Of a stretch of 64,000 bases of DNA, positions 26,668-36,847 are shown in pieces. The position numbers were made by a program, and so were the translations under genes. The notes beneath the pieces were generated by a model. That model saw nothing but the letters and a program-made list of their open reading frames with translations. It had not been told where the DNA came from and searched no databases. This DNA is from Candidatus Jettenia sp. AMX2. Its GTDB lineage: Bacteria > Planctomycetota > Brocadiia > Brocadiales > Brocadiaceae. The stretch's first letter is position 1; each line of letters opens with the position of its first letter. The stretch spans positions 3,091,043-3,155,042 of the forward strand of contig CP129469.1 of assembly GCA_030583665.1 (NCBI GenBank), written 5' to 3'.

Positions 26668-26731
26668 TGCCTTTCCCTTTATAAAAGATTATTTACTCCA
26701 ATTATTTCCAATAACATCAAATATCCGTATT

Positions 26732-28186
26732 TTATCCCTTAACCACGCATAATGGTTTTAGTTGGGCAACTTTTTTACTAATGCCGGCATTCTCTACAAC
26801 ATCTACCACTTCGGTTACGTCCTTATATGCCTCCGGTATTTCTTCAGTTATTGTGGCACGGCTGTCAGCGCGGATAAGTATTCCCATTTCCTTAAGTTCC
26901 TGGACAATATTCCTGCCTTTTGCAACCTTTGTAGCCTGTCCTCTGCTCAAAACCCTGCCGGCCCCATGACACGTACTCCCGAAGGTATCAGAAAATGCCC
27001 TCTCTGTCCCTACCAGCACATAGGAACATCGTCCCATATCTCCCGGTATCAAAACGGGCTGGCCTATTGATTTATACCTATCAGGAATATTCGGATGGTT
27101 GGAAGGAAACGCCCGCGTAGCTCCTTTCCGGTGTACACACAATCGCTTCTTTTGGCCGTCAACCATATGCTCTTCAATTTTGGCAATATTATGACATACA
27201 TCATAAATAAGGGATATCGGAAACTTCCCTGTGCCTGCACCTAGCGTGGCTGCAAAGGATTCTCTCACCCAATGGGTAATCATTTGCCGGTTGGCAAAGG
27301 CGTAGTTAGCCGCACAGGCCATTGCCGCAAGGTACTCCTGACCTTCTGCTGAACGGACAGGGGCGCAACAGAGCTGACGGTCCGGTAGTTCTATGTTATA
27401 TTTCCGCGCTGCATTGATCATCACACTGATAAAATCATCGCAAACCTGGTAACCTAGCCCCCTTGAACCGGTATGGATCACGACAGTAACCTTATCCTTT
27501 TCCAGCCCCAGTATCCGGGCAATATCGCTATTGTGAACCTCCGAAACATAGCCCACTTCAATAAAGTGATTTCCTGAACCGAGTGTACCCAGTTGTACCC
27601 TGCCGCGCTCTAAGGCACGATCTGAAACCAATTCAGGCTCTGCCCCCGGAATACATCCATTTTCTTCAATATGTTGTAAATCTTCTTTCGTTCCGTATCC
27701 CTGTGAAATTGCCCACCGGGCACCATTCCTGAGTACATCCTTCCTCTCCTGCTGTGAAAGTTTCAGATCCTTGCGGTGTGACCCGACACCTGATGGAATA
27801 TTGGCAAACAGGCAATCAACAAGTGATTCCAGTTTATCGGCAATTTCGGTACGGAATAACCCTGTCCTGAGCAATCGTACACCACAGTTAATATCATAAC
27901 CTACCCCGCCGGGAGAAACAACACCTCCCTCATCTATGTCAAATGCAGCCACACCTCCGATAGGGAATCCATATCCCCAGTGGATGTCGGGCATACCCAA
28001 TGAGTATCGTACTATCCCAGGAAGACAGGCTACGTTAATAACCTGCTGTAAACTCTCATCTTTCTGAATCTCTTTCATCATATGCTCATCTGCATAGACA
28101 ACTCCATCAACCCGCATTTTCCCTTCTCTCGGAATACGCCAGCGGCAGGCGTCTATTTTTTGAATTTTGCATGAAATATTTTCCAT
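26732..28186 (-). CDS. rtcB: RNA-splicing ligase RtcB
   Basis: RtcB joins RNA 2',3'-cyclic phosphate or 3'-phosphate ends to 5'-OH ends using GTP and Mn2+. Visible signatures are MPDIHWGYGFPIGGVAAFD, VSPGGVGYDINCGVRLLRT (metal-binding Asp and Cys), GTLGSGNHFIEVGYV, VIHTGSRGLGYQVC and HRKGATRAFPSNHP around the guanylated histidine. The family normally begins close to the residues at 28186. The ATG there is preceded by GGGAAGAA, while the longer frame to 28345 would add unconserved residues and overlap archease. The length of 484 residues is normal. Its cofactor protein archease is encoded immediately upstream. Confidence 0.95.
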   Translation of the reverse strand: MENISCKIQKIDACRWRIPREGKMRVDGVVYADEHMMKEIQKDESLQQVINVACLPGIVRYSLGMPDIHWGYGFPIGGVAAFDIDEGGVVSPGGVGYDINCGVRLLRTGLFRTEIADKLESLVDCLFANIPSGVGSHRKDLKLSQQERKDVLRNGARWAISQGYGTKEDLQHIEENGCIPGAEPELVSDRALERGRVQLGTLGSGNHFIEVGYVSEVHNSDIARILGLEKDKVTVVIHTGSRGLGYQVCDDFISVMINAARKYNIELPDRQLCCAPVRSAEGQEYLAAMACAANYAFANRQMITHWVRESFAATLGAGTGKFPISLIYDVCHNIAKIEEHMVDGQKKRLCVHRKGATRAFPSNHPNIPDRYKSIGQPVLIPGDMGRCSYVLVGTERAFSDTFGSTCHGAGRVLSRGQATKVAKGRNIVQELKEMGILIRADSRATITEEIPEAYKDVTEVVDVVENAGISKKVAQLKPLCVVKG

Positions 28187-28208
28187 GAGATTTCTTCCCT
28201 CTTTAAGA

Positions 28209-28631
28209 TTACAGATCAATGATAATCCGTGCTTTCCACTGATGATCTTCCTGAGTAATCGATAAATTATGGTAAGTAACGGCCTTAACCCCTGTAAGTA
28301 TAAAATGTTTGCCCTCAGTAAATACTTCACCGCGCACGATTGCATTCAAATGGTTATCCCCCATGCCGGTAATGTAAAAACCTTTGAATAACAGGTTTTC
28401 TGTATCATGCAGGTATAATAACTCGTTCAGCCATTTGACCAGTAACTGCTCTCTGTCTATGCCCGTAATTTCCAGTCTGTATTCGGTCTTTTCCTCGACT
28501 TTGGATAAATCCGTAATAATAGTAAACAGCGCCAATGCAGCATTGAGAAATAATTCCGGCAGGGTATCACCGAACGCATAGAATCCGATATCCGCAGTAT
28601 GGTCTGTAATGATATATTTAGGCATTTGCAT
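28209..28631 (-). CDS. Archease, RtcB cofactor
   Basis: Archease promotes guanylylation and turnover of RtcB. The protein (about 140 residues) starts MQMPKYIITDHTADIGFYAFG, with the family's conserved acidic metal-binding DHTADIG. It ends with VKAVTYHNLSI and a final acidic WKARIIIDL, where archeases normally end in a conserved aspartate. It lies 22 bp upstream of rtcB on the same strand. The start is uncertain: ATGs at 28631 and 28625 fit the family, whereas a longer frame reaches 28673. No strong ribosome site was seen before any of them. Confidence 0.9.
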   Translation of the reverse strand: MQMPKYIITDHTADIGFYAFGDTLPELFLNAALALFTIITDLSKVEEKTEYRLEITGIDREQLLVKWLNELLYLHDTENLLFKGFYITGMGDNHLNAIVRGEVFTEGKHFILTGVKAVTYHNLSITQEDHQWKARIIIDL

Positions 28632-28700
28632 TTCAAAACAAAATAAAGTATCTGTTCTTATCTCAGAAATCACAAACCTGAATCATAGAGCTATACCATG

Positions 28701-29162
28701 TTACGGCACACTGAAATCGTGTTCGGTACGTCTGACGGTAAGTACCGGACAAGGCGCCTTGCGAACAACTTTTTCTGCAACGCTACCGATAATAGCATGG
28801 GATATGCCTGTTCTGCCATGCGTACCCATTACAATCAGATCAATAGCATGCTCGGTTGCTGCTTTAATGATTTCAACAAACGGAACCCCCTGTACAACAA
28901 TAGTCTCCACCGGTATCCTGCTCCGGACGTCTTCTTTAACACACCTGAGCAGTCTATCCCTCAGGCCATTCATGGTATCTTCGTTTATGGTATAGAAATT
29001 GAAAAGCTCCAGTTCGTTCATATCATAAATGCGCATATCAAGCACATGTAGCACATAGAGTTTTGCCCCGTATTTCTCTGCAATTTCTATTGCATAATTT
29101 AAGGCCTTTTCAGAATATGTTGAATAATCTATCGGACAGAGAATGTTCCTTATACTGATCAT
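28701..29162 (-). CDS. Universal stress protein (UspA family)
   Basis: The 153-residue single Usp domain starts ISIRNILCPIDYSTYSEKAL. It carries the ATP-binding signature GTHGRTGISHAIIGSVAEKV, followed by VVRKAPCPVLTVR, so it is probably of the nucleotide-binding subtype. It sits between lon and archease on the same strand. Spacings are 21 bp to lon and about 70 bp to archease, and together with ftsH they suggest a stress-related gene group. The precise role is unknown. Confidence 0.92.
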   Translation of the reverse strand: MISIRNILCPIDYSTYSEKALNYAIEIAEKYGAKLYVLHVLDMRIYDMNELELFNFYTINEDTMNGLRDRLLRCVKEDVRSRIPVETIVVQGVPFVEIIKAATEHAIDLIVMGTHGRTGISHAIIGSVAEKVVRKAPCPVLTVRRTEHDFSVP

Positions 29163-29183
29163 GTACCTGTCTCCTGATGCTTT

Positions 29184-31544
29184 TTATTGTTTTGGAATGA
29201 GTACAGTATTTATGGCTTCATCAGCCTTATTAACATACACACATGCAACCTTATCACGGATATCTCCGGAAATTTCTTCAAAATTTTCCTTGTTTTTTAA
29301 TGGCAGGACGAGCGTCTTTACACCGGCTCTTATAGCCGCAAGAACTTTTTCTTTTATTCCACCAACGGGCAGTACATTTCCTGTGAGTGTAATCTCACCG
29401 GTAAGTGCCACTTCCCTTCTTGCTCTTCTACCAGTGAGAAGAGAAATAAGGGCCATGCACATCGCAAGACCTGCAGAAGGACCGTCTTTCGGTATAGCAC
29501 CGGAAGGTACGTGAATATGGATCTCGGAGTTATCATAAAAATTTTCATCCATGCCAAATTGTTTTGCATTGCTGCGGACATAGCTTAATGCAGCAATTGC
29601 GGATTCCTGCATGACGTCACCTAACTGTCCTGTAAGCGTCAATTCCTTTTCTCCCTTCATCCGGGAAGCTTCTATAAAGATGATATCCCCTCCTGTTTCC
29701 GTCCAGGCCAGTCCGGTAACAACGCCAATACGGTCTTCTTCCTCGGTCACCTGGTAAAAGAACTTCTTTGGCCCGAGAAATTTTCCAATGATTTCCGGTA
29801 TTACAATCTTTGTCATCTGTTCACCGGCAGCAATCTCTTTTGCAATTTTCCTGCAGACAGATGCAATTTCCCGCTCAAGATTTCTTACCCCTGCCTCCCG
29901 CGTATATTCCCTGATAATCTTGTAAATAGCCTCATCCTGAAACACTACGGGATGTTTTTCCAATCCATTTGCCACAACCTGTTTCGGAATCAGGAACTGC
30001 TGTGCTATCTTCAGCTTCTCATCATCACTGTATCCGGGAAGATAGATAACCTCCATCCTGTCCCTTAATGCCGGGTGAACAGGATCAAGAATATTTGCCG
30101 TAGTAATAAATAATATATTTGAAAGATCAAAAGGGATGTCAAGGTAGTGATCAACAAACTCGAAGTTCTGCTCGGGGTCCAATACTTCCAGTAAGGCGGA
30201 GGCAGGATCCCCTCTGAAATCTTCACCGATTTTATCAATCTCGTCGAGCATGAATACCGGGTTACTGGATCCCGCACGGCAGATTTCCTGTACGATGCGC
30301 CCTGGCAATGCACCAACATATGTCCGTCTGTGACCCCTGATTTCAGCCTCATCACGAATGCCTCCAAGCGATATACGGATAAATTTTCTCCCGAGGGTAC
30401 GTGCAATAGACTTGCCCAATGATGTCTTGCCGGTTCCTGGTGGACCGCAGAAACAGAGGATCGGACCTCTTGTCTTTTCTTTTATCTTACGCACAGCCAG
30501 AAATTCAAGAATACGTTCTTTCACTTTTTCCAGGCCGTAGTGATCCTCATCAAGAACTTTTGCTGCCTGTAGAATATCTAAATTATCATCCGTTTTTTTA
30601 TCCCAGGGAATACGAATAAGGTAGTCCAAATATGTCCGGGAAACCGGATATTCGGCCGATACAGGATTAATATCGCTTAGCCTTTCCAATTCCTTAAAAG
30701 CTACTTCTTCAATTTCCTTCGGCATGTTTGCCTCTTTAATTCTTTCTTCCAGTTTATGAATTTCTTCTGTATGCGGGTCTTCTTTTCCAAGTTCCTTCTG
30801 TATTGCCTTCAGTTGTTCCTGTAAAAAATATTCCCGTTGCACCCTGGCCATTTCCTTTGCAACTTCTTCATCTATTTTCCCCCTGACTTCCCTCAGTTGA
30901 ACTTCTTTATTTAAATAATGAAACACTATCCGTAAGCGCTTTGGGGGATCGATCATTTCCAGCAATTTCTGTTTTTCATCTAAAGACAATTCCAGATATA
31001 CCGCCACCAAATCAGCCAACATCGAGGGATTATTAATATTGTCAATCATGGGGAAGACGTCTTTTGGTAAGGCTTTCCCCAGCATTACACTCAGTTTAAA
31101 AAGCGTTTTAACACTCTGCATAAGAACATCGACTATCTCGGACCTTTCCGTAAACTCGCGAAGTTCTTCAACCCGTGCCTGATAGTAAGGTTCTGTTTGC
31201 AAAAACTCCAATATCTTGATCCGCATCTTACCTTCTACAAGGATTTCCATCTTGTCAACGGAGTATTCGAGAACTTCCAGGATTTTTGATGCCGTACCAA
31301 TATCGTAAAAATCGGCCTGGTTTGGCGATTCAATGTCGTATTTCAAAGTAAGGATACCCACCATCTCATTTCTGGAAACGGCATCATTTATCGCCCGAAC
31401 CGTTCCACCAGCAGTCAGGGACAAAGGATGAATTACTTGTGGGAAAACCACTTCGTTTTTTAAGGGAATGATCGTAATAACTTCCGGGAGGATCAGATTG
31501 GTATCTTTATGGAAAGAAAATCTCGTCTTTTCTGCCACTCTCAC
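29184..31544 (-). CDS. lon: ATP-dependent protease Lon
   Basis: Lon degrades damaged and regulatory proteins. The 786-residue protein has the N-terminal substrate-binding domain (ITIIPLKNEVVFPQVIHPLS) and a coiled-coil helical region. The AAA+ module has Walker A GPPGTGKTSLGKSIA (around 366) and Walker B VFMLDEIDKIG. The C-terminal protease domain has the catalytic serine in PKDGPSAGLAM (around 688) and the partner lysine in GGIKEKVLAA. All catalytic residues are present and the length is normal. ftsH lies upstream and the stress-protein gene downstream on the same strand. Confidence 0.96.
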   Translation of the reverse strand: MRVAEKTRFSFHKDTNLILPEVITIIPLKNEVVFPQVIHPLSLTAGGTVRAINDAVSRNEMVGILTLKYDIESPNQADFYDIGTASKILEVLEYSVDKMEILVEGKMRIKILEFLQTEPYYQARVEELREFTERSEIVDVLMQSVKTLFKLSVMLGKALPKDVFPMIDNINNPSMLADLVAVYLELSLDEKQKLLEMIDPPKRLRIVFHYLNKEVQLREVRGKIDEEVAKEMARVQREYFLQEQLKAIQKELGKEDPHTEEIHKLEERIKEANMPKEIEEVAFKELERLSDINPVSAEYPVSRTYLDYLIRIPWDKKTDDNLDILQAAKVLDEDHYGLEKVKERILEFLAVRKIKEKTRGPILCFCGPPGTGKTSLGKSIARTLGRKFIRISLGGIRDEAEIRGHRRTYVGALPGRIVQEICRAGSSNPVFMLDEIDKIGEDFRGDPASALLEVLDPEQNFEFVDHYLDIPFDLSNILFITTANILDPVHPALRDRMEVIYLPGYSDDEKLKIAQQFLIPKQVVANGLEKHPVVFQDEAIYKIIREYTREAGVRNLEREIASVCRKIAKEIAAGEQMTKIVIPEIIGKFLGPKKFFYQVTEEEDRIGVVTGLAWTETGGDIIFIEASRMKGEKELTLTGQLGDVMQESAIAALSYVRSNAKQFGMDENFYDNSEIHIHVPSGAIPKDGPSAGLAMCMALISLLTGRRARREVALTGEITLTGNVLPVGGIKEKVLAAIRAGVKTLVLPLKNKENFEEISGDIRDKVACVYVNKADEAINTVLIPKQ

Positions 31545-31661
31545 GTATCCCCGATCAATTTAACACTGCTTTTACTTTCCTGTCAGCAGAGAATGCCTTA
31601 CAGACAACACAATCAATTTGCTACAAAAGTTCCATAAAATGAGATATCCAATAATACAGCC

Positions 31662-33542
31662 TTATGTCTGTTGAAAAACGTCTTTGATATTTTTATCTAA
31701 ACTGTTGATTTTCTGTAATTCCTCCAGAAGTTTTTTCAATTCTTCTCCCTCAATGACCTCTTCTTCCATGAGCTTCTGTGCCATACCCTGCAATATTTCT
31801 TTTTTCCCTGTTAAGAGAGCCTTCACGCGGTGAAACGACTCATCGATAATCTTCTTTACCTCCAAATCTATCTCACGCGCTGTTTCCTCGCTATATTCTT
31901 TATTCGCAGTAAAACCCCCCTGTAAGAAAAGCGGTCTGTTACGCTGCTCAAATGTTATCAGGCCCATTTTTTCACTCATTCCGTACTCCTTGACCATCAG
32001 TCTGGCAATTTCCGTAGCCTTTTCCAGATCATTCTGAGCGCCGGTTGATATTTCATGAAAAACAATTTCTTCTGCAACCCTTCCTCCGAGCAGGATTGCT
32101 ATCCGATCGAGAAGCTCAGCCCTTGTCATCAGATACCGGTCCTCGGTGGGCTTTTGCAATGTATATCCCAATGCCCCGATTCCGCGGGGAATCATTGAGA
32201 TTTTCCGGATAGGATCTGAATGGGGTACAGAACATGCCACGAGTGCGTGACCGGATTCGTGGTAGGCGACAATTTCCTTTTCCTTCTTATTCATCAATCT
32301 TTTCTTTTTTTCAAGCCCTGCCATAATACGGTCAATTGCCTCTTCGAATTCCGGCATTCCTACGGCTTTCTTGTTTCTTCTTGCCGCCAGCAGTGCTGCT
32401 TCGTTGACAAGATTGGCAAGGTCTGCACCTACAAATCCCGGTGTCATCGCTGCAACGGAATGCCAATCAACATCCTTTTCCAGCTTCACCTCCTTTGCAT
32501 GTACTTTTAATATAGCTTCACGGCCATGTAAATCAGGTCTGTCAACAACCACCTGGCGGTCAAATCTGCCCGGTCTCAGGAGTGCAGTATCCAGCATTTC
32601 AGGGCGGTTCGTAGATCCCATAATAATAACTCCTTTGTTTGAATCAAATCCATCCATTTCCACCAGTAACTGGTTTAACGTCTGTTCCCGTTCATCATGT
32701 CCCCCCATCGGGCTTACACCCCTGGCCTTACCAAGGGCATCCAGCTCGTCAATAAAAATAATACATGGGGCTTTTTGGTCTGCCTGACTAAACAAATCTC
32801 TTACCCTTGCGGCGCCAACCCCGACAAACATTTCAACAAATTCCGAACCACTCATATTAAAAAACGGCACGCCGGCTTCACCGGCCACAGCTTTTGCCAG
32901 AAGGGTTTTCCCTGTACCGGGAGCCCCCACCAGCAATACCCCTTTGGGAATCTTTCCGCCAAGTTCCCGAAATTTCTCAGGCGTTTTCAAAAACTCGATA
33001 ATTTCCTGCAGTTCCTCTTTCGCTTCATCAATTCCCGCGACGTCGTTGAAAGTAACATTGAGATCTTCCTGCACATAGAGACGCCCCCTACTCTTTCCAA
33101 AGGTCATAATACTGCCGGCAGGACCATATTTTTTAAAGATAAAACGCCAGATAGCAAATAATATGAACAAGGGGATTACCCAGGAGAAAAAAAACGTTTT
33201 AAACCATGGGCTTTCATAGTGTCCGGCATATTGTACACCCATTAATTCCAGGTCTTTTACCAGATCTGGGTCTTCCACACGCGCCGTCATAAAGGAAACA
33301 TTTTTTGTTGTGCCCTGTTCTACCTCCCGCAGTTTGCCCCTGATCATGGTATTGGTAACCTGACATTCCAGAACTTTCCCTTCTCTCAGATACTTTTTAA
33401 AGTTACTATAGGAAATGTCCATAACCTTTGGATTTACCATATACATCTGCAATACAATGAAAAACCCAAAGGCAATTATAATATGCCAGATTGAAAGCTT
33501 TTTGGGCATTTTAAAATTTATCTTTTTGAAATCTTTAAACAT
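31662..33542 (-). CDS. ftsH: Membrane ATP-dependent zinc metalloprotease FtsH
   Basis: FtsH degrades membrane and short-lived cytoplasmic proteins. It has an N-terminal membrane helix (about 18-34), a periplasmic domain and a second helix (about 112-134). The AAA domain has Walker [20 protein letters not shown] (around 207), Walker [12 protein letters not shown] and the second region of homology ([20 protein letters not shown]). The zinc-binding HESGH lies near residue 427, with a downstream Asp ligand region ([15 protein letters not shown]). The 626 residues are a normal length. Organisms of this phylum often have several FtsH copies; only this one is in the window. Confidence 0.96.
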   Translation of the reverse strand: MFKDFKKINFKMPKKLSIWHIIIAFGFFIVLQMYMVNPKVMDISYSNFKKYLREGKVLECQVTNTMIRGKLREVEQGTTKNVSFMTARVEDPDLVKDLELMGVQYAGHYESPWFKTFFFSWVIPLFILFAIWRFIFKKYGPAGSIMTFGKSRGRLYVQEDLNVTFNDVAGIDEAKEELQEIIEFLKTPEKFRELGGKIPKGVLLVGAPGTGKTLLAKAVAGEAGVPFFNMSGSEFVEMFVGVGAARVRDLFSQADQKAPCIIFIDELDALGKARGVSPMGGHDEREQTLNQLLVEMDGFDSNKGVIIMGSTNRPEMLDTALLRPGRFDRQVVVDRPDLHGREAILKVHAKEVKLEKDVDWHSVAAMTPGFVGADLANLVNEAALLAARRNKKAVGMPEFEEAIDRIMAGLEKKKRLMNKKEKEIVAYHESGHALVACSVPHSDPIRKISMIPRGIGALGYTLQKPTEDRYLMTRAELLDRIAILLGGRVAEEIVFHEISTGAQNDLEKATEIARLMVKEYGMSEKMGLITFEQRNRPLFLQGGFTANKEYSEETAREIDLEVKKIIDESFHRVKALLTGKKEILQGMAQKLMEEEVIEGEELKKLLEELQKINSLDKNIKDVFQQT

Positions 33543-33574
33543 AATATATCTATACTCCTTAGATTGATATGCAT

Positions 33575-34645
33575 CTATTTCGGCAACTTCAGTTTCTCAT
33601 AAATAGTTTTAAAATCAATCTCGCGTTCCACCACTTCGGCTGCACGCTGTATCTTTGATTTAAAATGCAGGCTAAGATACCCGGAAAGGTTTTCACAGGT
33701 TTCTATAGTTTCTACGGTATCCGATTTTACTACGATAACCGGGACACCCACATCTTGTGCACGCCCTAATATTGAAGTATCCGGATAAAGGTCTCCTGTG
33801 AGAATTAAGCACTTTGTCGGTGTCTCAAGCGCAGCCAATTGAATATCACTCCTGTCTCCTCCGGTTATAACGGCCTTGTTTGAAACCTTGCGGAAATACC
33901 GCAAGGCGCTCTCGACATTCATTGCCCCGATAACAAAATGCTCAATCAATTCATCCAGCTTATCCTCGCAGCAAAGGATTTCCCCATTAAGGGCTTTCAC
34001 AATTTCTCTGATTGGCACTGCACCAAGTATTGGGTCTTTGGGAATAATCCCAAGGGTGGCGACATTATTGGCTTGCAAAAACGGAACAAGGGTCTCCTGC
34101 ACGTAGTTCAATTTGGCGAGGGGGATAAGATTAAAAACCACCCCCAGTAATCTATCCTTAAGTATGTCAGATGCATAGAGGAATCCATCAAGCATATCAA
34201 TAGGAGATTCAAATTTGTCTACAAAAATTACCCTGGCATTAGATTCCACAATGAAATCCAATTCTGAAAAGCGCAGGCTTGTTCCACCTGAGAGCCTTCC
34301 CAATCCCCTGGCAATGATAATATCTTTTCCAACAGAGGCTTCCCGAAATGATGTCATAGTCTTCTGGCGAATGTCTAAGTCCTCACCCTTCATTAACCTG
34401 TCTATGAGGTCGTCTGTCACGACTATTGGGCAAATTGAATGAAGAGGTTCATCCACATTTAACGCTTTTGAGAGAAAGAGGGCATCCTCATCGGTAAGCA
34501 CGTCCTCAACATGAATAGGTGACAGTCCAACAGGCTTAAAATATCCAACATTATATCCGTCTTTCTTGAATTTTAGTCCCAAACCAAGACAAATAAGGTT
34601 CTTTCCTGAAAAAGCTGAAAGAGAAGCGATAAATAAAGGTACCAT
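33575..34645 (-). CDS. Pta N-terminal-like (BioD-type P-loop) protein with DRTGG domain
   Basis: The 356-residue sequence has an N-terminal BioD-like domain ([20 protein letters not shown] and VGYFKPVG, residues 10-45, then DGYNVG-type strand order and [10 protein letters not shown]). A DRTGG domain in the second half carries [20 protein letters not shown]. This matches the regulatory N-terminal region of long phosphotransacetylases but lacks the acetyltransferase domain. It probably acts as a nucleotide-binding regulator of acetate or acyl-phosphate metabolism. Support comes from its neighbour, an ADP-forming acyl-CoA synthetase encoded upstream on the same strand with a gap of about 95 bp. 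Confidence 0.8.
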   Translation of the reverse strand: MVPLFIASLSAFSGKNLICLGLGLKFKKDGYNVGYFKPVGLSPIHVEDVLTDEDALFLSKALNVDEPLHSICPIVVTDDLIDRLMKGEDLDIRQKTMTSFREASVGKDIIIARGLGRLSGGTSLRFSELDFIVESNARVIFVDKFESPIDMLDGFLYASDILKDRLLGVVFNLIPLAKLNYVQETLVPFLQANNVATLGIIPKDPILGAVPIREIVKALNGEILCCEDKLDELIEHFVIGAMNVESALRYFRKVSNKAVITGGDRSDIQLAALETPTKCLILTGDLYPDTSILGRAQDVGVPVIVVKSDTVETIETCENLSGYLSLHFKSKIQRAAEVVEREIDFKTIYEKLKLPK

Positions 34646-34740
34646 ATTAACTCCCTTAGTATAGAATTACTTTAAAGTATAGTGGGCATATCTTAACAAT
34701 CGTGATTCCACCTTTTCTGGGAAAGGTGAAAATGTGAATC

Positions 34741-36834
34741 TTACAACGATATCGCTATACGTGCATCGATCGCGATTGCTCCCTCACCCTGAGGGAGAAC
34801 CATTAAAGGATTTATATCCATTTCGATAATTTCAGGAAAATCCGTTACCAGCTGTGATAGTCTCAGGATATTATCCACAATAGCATCCAAATCAGAAGAT
34901 TTTTCACCGCGCACACCTTTTAAAAGCGGAAATGACTGAATTTCACGAATCATTTCTTCAGCGTCCCGAAATCCGACAGGAGCAATCCGAAAGGTAACAT
35001 CTTTGAGTATTTCTATATAAATTCCTCCAAGACCAAACATGAGTAAAGGCCCAAATTGCGGGTCCCTTGATACTCCAAGAATGACCTCCTTGCCTTTGGT
35101 AACCATCTGCTGTATCAGAACACCACGAATATCGGCGTCAGGCATGAGACGACGCGCCTTTTCAATAATCTCGTGGAAACACCTTCTTACTTCAGTAATG
35201 TTTTTTAGTCCTATAACTACCCCGCCAATATCTGTTTTATGAAGAATATCGGGAGAGGATATTTTCATAACAACAGGAAAGCCGATTTTTTCGGCAGCTC
35301 TTACTGCATCTTCTTCAGATGCAGCAAGAATACTCTTTGGAATCAGGAACCCATAGGTAGCAAGAACCACTTTCGCTTCTTCTTCGTTCAGATGCTGACT
35401 CCCTGTTTGTCTGAGCCTTTGAACGATAGTCAGTATTTTATCTTTTTGTACAGGGATTTTTTTCATATTTGATACAGGTTTCTTTTGCCACAATGCATAA
35501 CGGTAAAAGGCATCAATTGCCAATACTGCGCTTTCGGGGAATATGTAGTTCGGCACTTTACCTCTTGAGAGGATAGCAAAGGCATTCGCAATTCTTTTGC
35601 CACCCATAAAAGAAGCTACCATCGTCTTATCGTTGCGGTTTGTAAGCTCGCCTATTACCTCTGCAGTTTTTTCAATTTCTGTCATAGCCTGGGGGGTTAA
35701 TATAGTAAGAATTATATCAACATGGGGATCATCTGCTATTGTCTCGATAACGAATTTATAGCGGTCTGCTCTGGCATCCCCCAGGACGTCAATGGGATTA
35801 TACACATTTGCCATAGGTGGGAGAGAAGAGCGTAATTTATCTATCGTACTCTTTGAAAAAGCAGCCATTCTTAATTGTGAACGCTCTACGGCATCCGCAG
35901 CAATAATACCCGGCCCGCCTGCATTTGTAATTATTGCAACATTCGGCCCTTTGGGAGGGTCCTGATAGCTAAATATCCTGGCATAATCAAAAAGCTCATT
36001 AATTGTTCTTGCCCGTAATATCCCCGATTGCTTAAATGCAGCATCAAACGTGTTTTCCGAACCCGCCAAGGTACCAGTATGTGATGAAGCAGCTTTCGCG
36101 CCTGCCGCAGTACCTCCTGATTTTACAATAATCATTGGTTTTTTCTTTGTTACTTTTTGTGCAGCAGCAATAAATGCCGTCCCGTCTTTTACCCCCTCTA
36201 AATAGCTAAGAATAACCCTGGTATCAGGATCATCCCCCAAGGCTATTATCAGATCTACTTCATCGATATCGGTTTTATTCCCTATGCTGATAAACTTGGA
36301 AAACCCCATATGTTGTACAACAGCCCAATCCAAAATTGATGTGCAAAGCGCTCCGGATTGTGAAAAAAATCCGATATTGCCTTCGGCGGGCATGTCTGCA
36401 GCAAAGGAAGCGTTCAGTGCTGACTGCGTGTTAATAAGGCCAAGACTGTTTGGTCCGAGCATACGGAGAGAATGTTTTTTTATTTTCTGAAATAATTCGT
36501 ACTCCCTCGCTGCCCCTTCAGCACCACTTTCCTTGAATCCGGCACTAATAACAATAACTGAGTCAATCTCTTTTTCAATGCACTCGTCAACAACTTTTCC
36601 CACGGATTGTGCAGGTACAACAATTACTGCCAATTCAATCCTCCCGGGAATGTCCCTAAGACAAGGGTATGCCCTGACTCCCATAATCGTGTCCGCCTTA
36701 GGATTTACCGGATAAACAACACCTTTATATCCATGACTTACAAGGTTTTTGAATAAATCATGCCCTACCTTACCCTCTTCGCGGGCAGCGCCAACAACGG
36801 CAATTGTTTTTGGTGAAAAAAAATGTTCCAGCAT
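34741..36834 (-). CDS. Acetate/acyl-CoA synthetase (ADP-forming), fused alpha and beta subunits
   Basis: This enzyme interconverts acyl-CoA + ADP + phosphate with acid + ATP + CoA. From the ATG at 36834, about 697 residues are arranged as a CoA-binding Rossmann domain (FFSPKTIAVVGAAREEGKVG), a succinyl-CoA-ligase-like region (MLGPNSLGLINTQ, SQSGALCTSILDWA), and a segment AASSHTGTLAGSE with a likely phosphohistidine near residue 250. A C-terminal ATP-grasp domain follows (GFPVVMKISSPDILHKTDIG, then MDINPLMVLPQGEG). The frame is open to 36972, but that start would overlap the upstream gene and adds unconserved residues. The Pta-N-like protein downstream supports a role in acetyl-CoA/acetate energy metabolism. 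Confidence 0.9.
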   Translation of the reverse strand: MLEHFFSPKTIAVVGAAREEGKVGHDLFKNLVSHGYKGVVYPVNPKADTIMGVRAYPCLRDIPGRIELAVIVVPAQSVGKVVDECIEKEIDSVIVISAGFKESGAEGAAREYELFQKIKKHSLRMLGPNSLGLINTQSALNASFAADMPAEGNIGFFSQSGALCTSILDWAVVQHMGFSKFISIGNKTDIDEVDLIIALGDDPDTRVILSYLEGVKDGTAFIAAAQKVTKKKPMIIVKSGGTAAGAKAASSHTGTLAGSENTFDAAFKQSGILRARTINELFDYARIFSYQDPPKGPNVAIITNAGGPGIIAADAVERSQLRMAAFSKSTIDKLRSSLPPMANVYNPIDVLGDARADRYKFVIETIADDPHVDIILTILTPQAMTEIEKTAEVIGELTNRNDKTMVASFMGGKRIANAFAILSRGKVPNYIFPESAVLAIDAFYRYALWQKKPVSNMKKIPVQKDKILTIVQRLRQTGSQHLNEEEAKVVLATYGFLIPKSILAASEEDAVRAAEKIGFPVVMKISSPDILHKTDIGGVVIGLKNITEVRRCFHEIIEKARRLMPDADIRGVLIQQMVTKGKEVILGVSRDPQFGPLLMFGLGGIYIEILKDVTFRIAPVGFRDAEEMIREIQSFPLLKGVRGEKSSDLDAIVDNILRLSQLVTDFPEIIEMDINPLMVLPQGEGAIAIDARIAISL

Positions 36835-36847
36835 AATTCCAGGGTTT

